From positions 124,001-188,000 of the forward strand of contig NZ_FQTW01000003.1 in the NCBI RefSeq assembly GCF_900129035.1: a stretch of 64,000 nucleotides of DNA. Direction: 5' to 3'. Positions 59,559 to 64,000 of the stretch are shown piece after piece. The stretch comes from Psychroflexus salarius. GTDB lineage: Bacteria > Bacteroidota > Bacteroidia > Flavobacteriales > Flavobacteriaceae. The notes beneath the pieces were generated by a model that saw only the letters and a list, made by a program, of their open reading frames with translations, was not told the origin of the DNA and made no database searches. Position 1 is the first letter of the stretch, and every line of letters starts with the position of its first letter. The position numbers and the translations under genes were made by a program.

Positions 59559-60996
59559 ACGCTCTTTAAGTACACGCATATTTTTATCGATGATTGCTTT
59601 GGTCATCGGTGCATCAGTACTTATTGCAATTGTTACAGTTTACCAGTACAAGCAGGAAGCAGAAGATTTGCACCGCGAAAAGCTCAACCGAAAAGAAAAT
59701 GCCATTCGCGCTAACATCAACTACATTTTAAGAACCACTTATTACACCGTAAATACGGAAAACTTACCACTTATTTTTAAAGAAAAAATTTATGAAATAC
59801 AAGATATTCACGACACTGAAATTAATATTTACGATACCCAAGGTCACTTATTAAAGTCGTCAATGACCAAGTTTTACCTTGATAGTATATCAACTCAAAT
59901 GCCCGAAAAAGCATTAATCGCTTTACAAAATTCTTCTAACAAAAAATACGTAAATAGCTTTGTAGAAGACAACCAAAAATACCAATCTTCTTACACTTAC
60001 ATTCTCGATAAATATTTTAAACCTATTGGCATTTTAAATTTACCTTACATAGAAGACGATGGTTTTTTAGAACGTGAGTTAAACGATTTTTTAATCTTAT
60101 TAGCACAAGTTTATGCCATAATGCTAATAGCCGCTATGGTTTTGGCGTATTTTCAATCTAATTACATCACACGTTCGCTTAAAGCCATCAGTCAAACTTT
60201 AAACCAAACCCGCTTAGACCAAAAAAATCCAAAAATTAAAGCTGATAGACTCAGCTCAGAAATCAAGCCGCTCATTCATTCTTACAACGCCATGGTCGAC
60301 CAGCTTGAAGAAAGCGCAGCAAAACTCGCTAAATCTGAACGTGATGAAGCTTGGCGACAAATGGCCAAACAAGTGGCGCACGAAATTAAAAATCCGTTGA
60401 CACCTATGCGCCTAAACATTCAAAATTTTGAGCGTCGTTTTAAAGCAGATGATCCAGATATTAAAACCAAACTTAAAGATTTTTCTAGCTCATTAATTCA
60501 ACAAATAGATACCTTGAGCACCATTGCCTCAGCATTTTCAGACTTTGCGCAAATGCCAGCCCAAAAGTCTGAAACCATCAACCTTGTCGAAACTACTAAG
60601 CTGGCCATCGATATTTTTAATGCTAATTATATTCAGCTAACCACAAATCAGTCTGAAATTGATTTGAAATTTGATAAAACTCAGTGGATTCGCATCATTA
60701 CTAACCTTCTAAAAAACGCAATTCAAGCAACTACTGAGCAATCTGAGCCAGAGATTTTAGTTGAAGTTACCGAACTCGATAATAGGGTTAAAATTTCAGT
60801 TCAAGATAATGGTTGTGGCATTTCTGAAGACCATCAACAACATATTTTTGAACCAAAATTTACGACCAAATCAAGTGGTATGGGATTAGGTCTTGGTATG
60901 GTCAAAAATTTAGTCGAAAATTATAAAGGCAGTATAAAATTAACCTCTAAACTTAATCAAGGTAGTACCTTTGTGATTTCAATACCTAAAAATTAA
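59551..60996 (+). CDS. NtrY-like membrane sensor histidine kinase
   Basis: A 481-residue kinase. Two membrane helices (IFLSMIALVIGASVLIAIV, near 10-30; ILLAQVYAIMLIAAMVLAYF near 180-200) frame a periplasmic sensor loop. A HAMP-like segment follows, then a HisKA domain with the acceptor His in AKQVAHEIKNPLTPMRLN, the NtrY-type H box. N box LKNAIQAT, G1 DNGCGIS, and G2 SGMGLGLGMVKNLVE follow. The ATG at 59551 is preferred over a GTG two codons earlier. No response regulator is adjacent, so its partner is elsewhere. Confidence 0.88.
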   Translation: MFKRSLSTRIFLSMIALVIGASVLIAIVTVYQYKQEAEDLHREKLNRKENAIRANINYILRTTYYTVNTENLPLIFKEKIYEIQDIHDTEINIYDTQGHLLKSSMTKFYLDSISTQMPEKALIALQNSSNKKYVNSFVEDNQKYQSSYTYILDKYFKPIGILNLPYIEDDGFLERELNDFLILLAQVYAIMLIAAMVLAYFQSNYITRSLKAISQTLNQTRLDQKNPKIKADRLSSEIKPLIHSYNAMVDQLEESAAKLAKSERDEAWRQMAKQVAHEIKNPLTPMRLNIQNFERRFKADDPDIKTKLKDFSSSLIQQIDTLSTIASAFSDFAQMPAQKSETINLVETTKLAIDIFNANYIQLTTNQSEIDLKFDKTQWIRIITNLLKNAIQATTEQSEPEILVEVTELDNRVKISVQDNGCGISEDHQQHIFEPKFTTKSSGMGLGLGMVKNLVENYKGSIKLTSKLNQGSTFVISIPKN

Positions 60997-61001
60997 AAAC
61001 T

Positions 61002-61778
61002 ATGAATTTTCAAAACCTAGAACTCAATATTAAAGATGCCATAGCTACATTAGCTATTGCACGTCCCAAAAAACTAAACGCTTTAAATCGTGAAACCATT
61101 CAGGAGATTCACACGGCATTTAAACATTTAAAAGACCAAGCTAACGTACGTGTTGTTATTTTAACCGGAAGTGGCGAAAAAGCCTTTGTTGCCGGTGCCG
61201 ATATTTCAGAGTTTGCAGATTATAATGTTGCAGAAGGCACCGACTTAGCGGCAAAAGGCCAAGAAATTGTATTTGACTATATCGCGAATTTTCCGAAACC
61301 TGTGATTGCAGCCATTAACGGATTTGCATTAGGCGGCGGATTAGAATTAGCGATGGCTGCACATTTTAGAGTTGCCAGCGAAAATGCTAAAATGGGTTTA
61401 CCTGAAACTTCTTTAGGCGTTATTCCTGGTTATGGTGGCACGCAACGTTTACCTCAATTAGTAGGTAAAGGTCGTGCGATGGAAATGATTATGACCGCAG
61501 GCATGATTGATGCTAAAACTGCTAAAGACTATGGCTTAGTTAATCACGTTACCACACCAAATGAGTTGCTTGATCTTGCCGAAAAATTAGCGCATAAAAT
61601 TATGAATAATTCTAGTCAAGCAATTGCCGCAGCAATTAAAGCAGTTAATGCGAATTATGAAGATGGTACCAATGGTTTTGAAACTGAAATCAAAGCTTTT
61701 GGAGAAGCCTTTGGCACAGACGATTTTGCTGAAGGAACACAAGCTTTCCTCAATAAACGCAAGCCTGATTTTAATTAA
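61002..61778 (+). CDS. Enoyl-CoA hydratase/isomerase (crotonase family)
   Basis: A 258-residue cytoplasmic enzyme. The oxyanion-hole signatures are EKAFVAGADISEFADYN and NGFALGGGLELAMAAHFRVA. Both catalytic glutamates of crotonase-type hydratases are present, in GGGLELAM and GLPETSLGVIPG. The substrate would be 3-hydroxyacyl-CoA or enoyl-CoA in fatty acid or amino acid breakdown. It lies 5 bases after the sensor kinase and 16 bases before bioD. A true link to biotin synthesis is not implied. Confidence 0.9.
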   Translation: MNFQNLELNIKDAIATLAIARPKKLNALNRETIQEIHTAFKHLKDQANVRVVILTGSGEKAFVAGADISEFADYNVAEGTDLAAKGQEIVFDYIANFPKPVIAAINGFALGGGLELAMAAHFRVASENAKMGLPETSLGVIPGYGGTQRLPQLVGKGRAMEMIMTAGMIDAKTAKDYGLVNHVTTPNELLDLAEKLAHKIMNNSSQAIAAAIKAVNANYEDGTNGFETEIKAFGEAFGTDDFAEGTQAFLNKRKPDFN

Positions 61779-61794
61779 AAAGAAGCTTTTAAAA

Positions 61795-62424
61795 ATGACG
61801 ATTTTTGTTACAGGTATTGGCACTGATGTTGGCAAAACGGTAGCGGCAGCTATCATTACAGAAGCCCTAAAAGCCGACTATTGGAAACCTATTCAAGCAG
61901 GTGATTTAAACAACTCAGATACACATAAAGTCAAGCGCTTAGTGAGCAACGCTCAATCCCAGTTTTTTGATAATGCTCATGCTTTACAAACGCCAATGAG
62001 TCCGCATGCTGCAGCTGAAATTGATGAAGTTCAAATTCAATTAAATCAAGTTAACCGTCCAAACACCACTAATCATTTAGTCATTGAAGGTGCTGGTGGT
62101 ATTTTAGTACCGGTGAATAATACCGAAAATGTAATAAACCTAGCAAAAGAGAAAGACCATATAGTAGTTGTTTCACGGCATTATCTGGGTAGTATTAACC
62201 ATACATTATTAACTTTAGAATATTTGAAGTCTAAAGGATTTAAGCACATACATTTGCTATTTAATGGTGACGAAAACCCTTCAACCGAGTCGATTATATT
62301 AAAGCGATTTCCATTAAATGTTATTGGTAGAATTAATAATGAAGCCGAAATTACAACTGAAGTTATTCAATCTTACGCTAGAACCTTCAGCGAAAACCTG
62401 CAACAACTGAAGTCAATTTCATGA
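61795..62424 (+). CDS. bioD: Dethiobiotin synthetase
   Basis: BioD closes the ureido ring of dethiobiotin with CO2 and ATP. From ATG 61795 the 209-residue protein starts MTIFVTGIGTDVGKTVAAAI, which contains the P-loop GTDVGKT. DYWKPIQAGDLNNSDT follows, then SPHAAAEID and EGAGGILVPVN. The longer frame starting inside the hydratase gene is rejected. It overlaps bioA by 4 bases (ATGA), so bioD-bioA form an operon. Confidence 0.93.
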   Translation: MTIFVTGIGTDVGKTVAAAIITEALKADYWKPIQAGDLNNSDTHKVKRLVSNAQSQFFDNAHALQTPMSPHAAAEIDEVQIQLNQVNRPNTTNHLVIEGAGGILVPVNNTENVINLAKEKDHIVVVSRHYLGSINHTLLTLEYLKSKGFKHIHLLFNGDENPSTESIILKRFPLNVIGRINNEAEITTEVIQSYARTFSENLQQLKSIS

Positions 62425-63746
62425 ATTCGACGCTAGAGCATATCTCAAAATTATTTCAGCCAAACCCATCAATTTCCGCACGTGATGCAAAGCATATTTG
62501 GCATCCGTTAACGCAACATAAAACCAGTGGAAAGATGTTAGCGATCAAAAAAGCTAAAGGCGTTTGGTTAACCGATGAATCCGGTAAATCTTACATCGAC
62601 GGGATTGCCTCTTGGTATACAAGTATGTTTGGGCATTGCCATCCCGAAATTATTGAGGCGGTTCATCATCAAATGCAAACGCTTGATCAAATTGTTTTTA
62701 GTGGTTTTACACATGAGCCAGCTGTAAATCTGGCTGAAGCGCTTTTAGATATTTTACCATCTAATCAGCAAAAATTATTTTTTAATGATAATGGTTCAAC
62801 TGCTACCGAAATTGGTATTAAAATGGCCTTGCAATATCACCACAATCAAGGCCAAAAGCGCCAGGTCATGCTGGCTTTAGAAGAAGGTTTTCATGGTGAT
62901 ACCTTTGGGGCGATGTCCGTCTCTGGCTTATCAGTTTATAATGGTGCATTTGAGGATCATTTTATAGAAGTTGTTCGTATTCCACGTCCTGAAGGCCATA
63001 ATAACGCTGCTGTTTTAGCTCAGCTAGACCAACTTATTGCAACAGAAGCTATTGCTGGTTTTATTTATGAGCCTATAGTTCAAGGTGCGGCAGCCATGAA
63101 AATCTACGATGTCAAAGCTTTAGATGAAATTTTAAAGCGTTGTAAAAAAGCAAATATTATTTGCATTGCAGATGAAGTTATGACGGGTTTTGGTAAAACA
63201 GGAACTTTTTTTGCATCAGACCAAGTAAAAACCAAGCCTGATATAATGTGTTTTAGTAAGGCTTTAAGCGCTGGAATGGTACCAATGGGATTAACCTCTT
63301 GTACCAAGAAAATTTATAAGGCTTTTTATGATAATGACATTGCTAAGGGTTTATTTCATGGCCATACCTATACCGGAAACCCTTTAGCTTGTGCGGCAGC
63401 TATTGCCAGTATAAAATTGCTCAAAAGTGATGCTATTCAAAAGCAAATAGTTGAAATAGCTGAACAGCACAAAGCTTTTGCTTGCCAAATTGAGCAACAT
63501 CCTTTGGTCAAGTCGGTAAGGCATTTAGGCGTTATTTTCGCTTTAGATCTTAATATAGAAATGTCACGCTATGGAAAAGAACGCAATTGGCTATTTCAAT
63601 TTTTCATGGAACAAGGCGTTTTTTTAAGACCATTAGGACAAACCATTTACTGTTTGCCGCCTTTTGTCATTAATAACAATGAGTTAGCAAAAATTTATGC
63701 TAGTATTAGTAAAGCTTTAAAACTTATACAAGAAAAACGTAACTAA
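62421..63746 (+). CDS. bioA: Adenosylmethionine-8-amino-7-oxononanoate aminotransferase
   Basis: BioA makes diaminopelargonate from KAPA, using S-adenosylmethionine as the amino donor. This PLP class III aminotransferase (441 residues) shows HIWHPLTQHKT at the N terminus and GIASWYTSMFGHCHPEI. GSTATEIGIKMALQYHHNQG gives the cofactor phosphate region, and ADEVMTGFGKTG the Asp that contacts the PLP ring nitrogen. The Schiff-base lysine is in FSKALSAGMVPMG. bioF, bioB and bioC are not in the window. The next gene is a YeeE/YedE transporter on the same strand, 52 bases on. Confidence 0.94.
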   Translation: MNSTLEHISKLFQPNPSISARDAKHIWHPLTQHKTSGKMLAIKKAKGVWLTDESGKSYIDGIASWYTSMFGHCHPEIIEAVHHQMQTLDQIVFSGFTHEPAVNLAEALLDILPSNQQKLFFNDNGSTATEIGIKMALQYHHNQGQKRQVMLALEEGFHGDTFGAMSVSGLSVYNGAFEDHFIEVVRIPRPEGHNNAAVLAQLDQLIATEAIAGFIYEPIVQGAAAMKIYDVKALDEILKRCKKANIICIADEVMTGFGKTGTFFASDQVKTKPDIMCFSKALSAGMVPMGLTSCTKKIYKAFYDNDIAKGLFHGHTYTGNPLACAAAIASIKLLKSDAIQKQIVEIAEQHKAFACQIEQHPLVKSVRHLGVIFALDLNIEMSRYGKERNWLFQFFMEQGVFLRPLGQTIYCLPPFVINNNELAKIYASISKALKLIQEKRN

Positions 63747-63798
63747 GGTTACATTCAATACTTAATTGGATTACTTTATTTGCAAAAAACCTATAACT

Positions 63799-64000
63799 AT
63801 GAATTGGATTTATGAACCTTGGCCTTGGTATATTTCTGGGCCTTTAATTGCCTTAACTATGTTTATTTTATTGTTTTTAGGCAAGAATTTTGGAATGTCA
63901 TCAAACCTGAGAACTGCTTGTACAATTGGAGGTGCTGGAAAAGTAGCAGATTTTTTTAAGTTTGATTGGAAAACACAACGTTGGAATTTAATAGTTGTGG
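63799..64000 (+). CDS. YeeE/YedE-family transporter, N-terminal part (runs off the window)
   Basis: The frame from ATG 63799 continues to the end of the window (67 codons). It begins MNWIYEPWPWYISGPLIALT, followed by a first membrane segment (MFILLFLGKNFGMSSNLRTA) and CTIGGAGKVADFFKFDWKTQ. GMSSNLRTACT is the typical start of flavobacterial YeeE/YedE (sulfur-related, thiosulfate transport) proteins. The function is inferred from the family. The rest lies outside the window. Confidence 0.75.
   Translation, partial: MNWIYEPWPWYISGPLIALTMFILLFLGKNFGMSSNLRTACTIGGAGKVADFFKFDWKTQRWNLIVV

Noticed and set aside
61624-61794. N-terminal extension of bioD overlapping the enoyl-CoA hydratase gene
   Set aside because: The BioD P-loop start lies at 61795. 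The extra residues are an out-of-frame reading of the hydratase gene.
1-64000. CRISPR arrays, insertion sequences and rRNA genes
   Set aside because: No regularly spaced identical repeats with unique spacers, no transposase frame and no rRNA-like sequence were found on reading the window.

Overview
The window looks like a chromosomal segment of a low-GC member of the Flavobacteriaceae (Bacteroidota). The main grounds are a protein with a C-terminal type IX secretion (T9SS) type A sorting domain, flavobacterial families such as the DUF4175 giant coiled-coil protein, and repeated TAnnTTTG -7 promoter boxes with few Shine-Dalgarno sequences. I cannot name the genus from sequence alone.

Layout. 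1-6.4 kb (minus strand): flippase fragment, a long PurF-type amidophosphoribosyltransferase, a PfkB kinase, and an operon of RimB-like protease, RimK glutamate ligase, AstE/AspA-like zinc amidohydrolase and 5-formyl-THF cyclo-ligase. 6.4-9 kb: TerB-like protein, an FAD oxidoreductase broken by one in-frame stop, a DUF2007 protein, and a ParDE-type toxin-antitoxin pair overlapping a third small ORF. 9.3-18.4 kb: secreted M14 peptidase and a tightly overlapping four-gene two-component cluster. 18.4-20.9 kb: HD hydrolase, ElaA-like acetyltransferase, CDF transporter, RpiB. 20.9-21.5 kb: a very AT-rich gene-free stretch with DnaA-box-like motifs. 21.5-51.2 kb: mainly housekeeping (queD, ATP-dependent DNA ligase, ctpA-like, rnpA, pgk, holB, mnmG, ybeY, gltX, hemF, plsC, lptC, coaX). 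Two parS-like palindromes bracket mnmG. Together with rnpA and the AT-rich stretch they suggest an origin-proximal location.

51.2-58.5 kb is the accessory and most unusual part. It has tRNA-Phe followed by a partial tandem duplication of tRNA 3' tail, terminator and GIY-YIG gene. It also holds a LytTR regulator with a degenerate receiver, a 58-residue lipoprotein, a TPR-sensor kinase with its response regulator, and a glycine-zipper lipoprotein with an adjacent membrane protein. Three promoters in this region share the same architecture: a 16-bp direct repeat with 22-bp periodicity ending 21 bp before a TAnnTTTA box. They precede the LytTR gene, the glycine-zipper pair and a small hypothetical gene. 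This looks like a local regulon, and the glycine-zipper pair lies between two copies of a 148-bp repeat.

58.7-64 kb returns to core genes: small membrane protein, HemJ-like protein, NtrY-like kinase, enoyl-CoA hydratase, bioD-bioA and the start of a YeeE/YedE transporter.

All functional assignments come from reading the sequence and remembering families; no database search was run.
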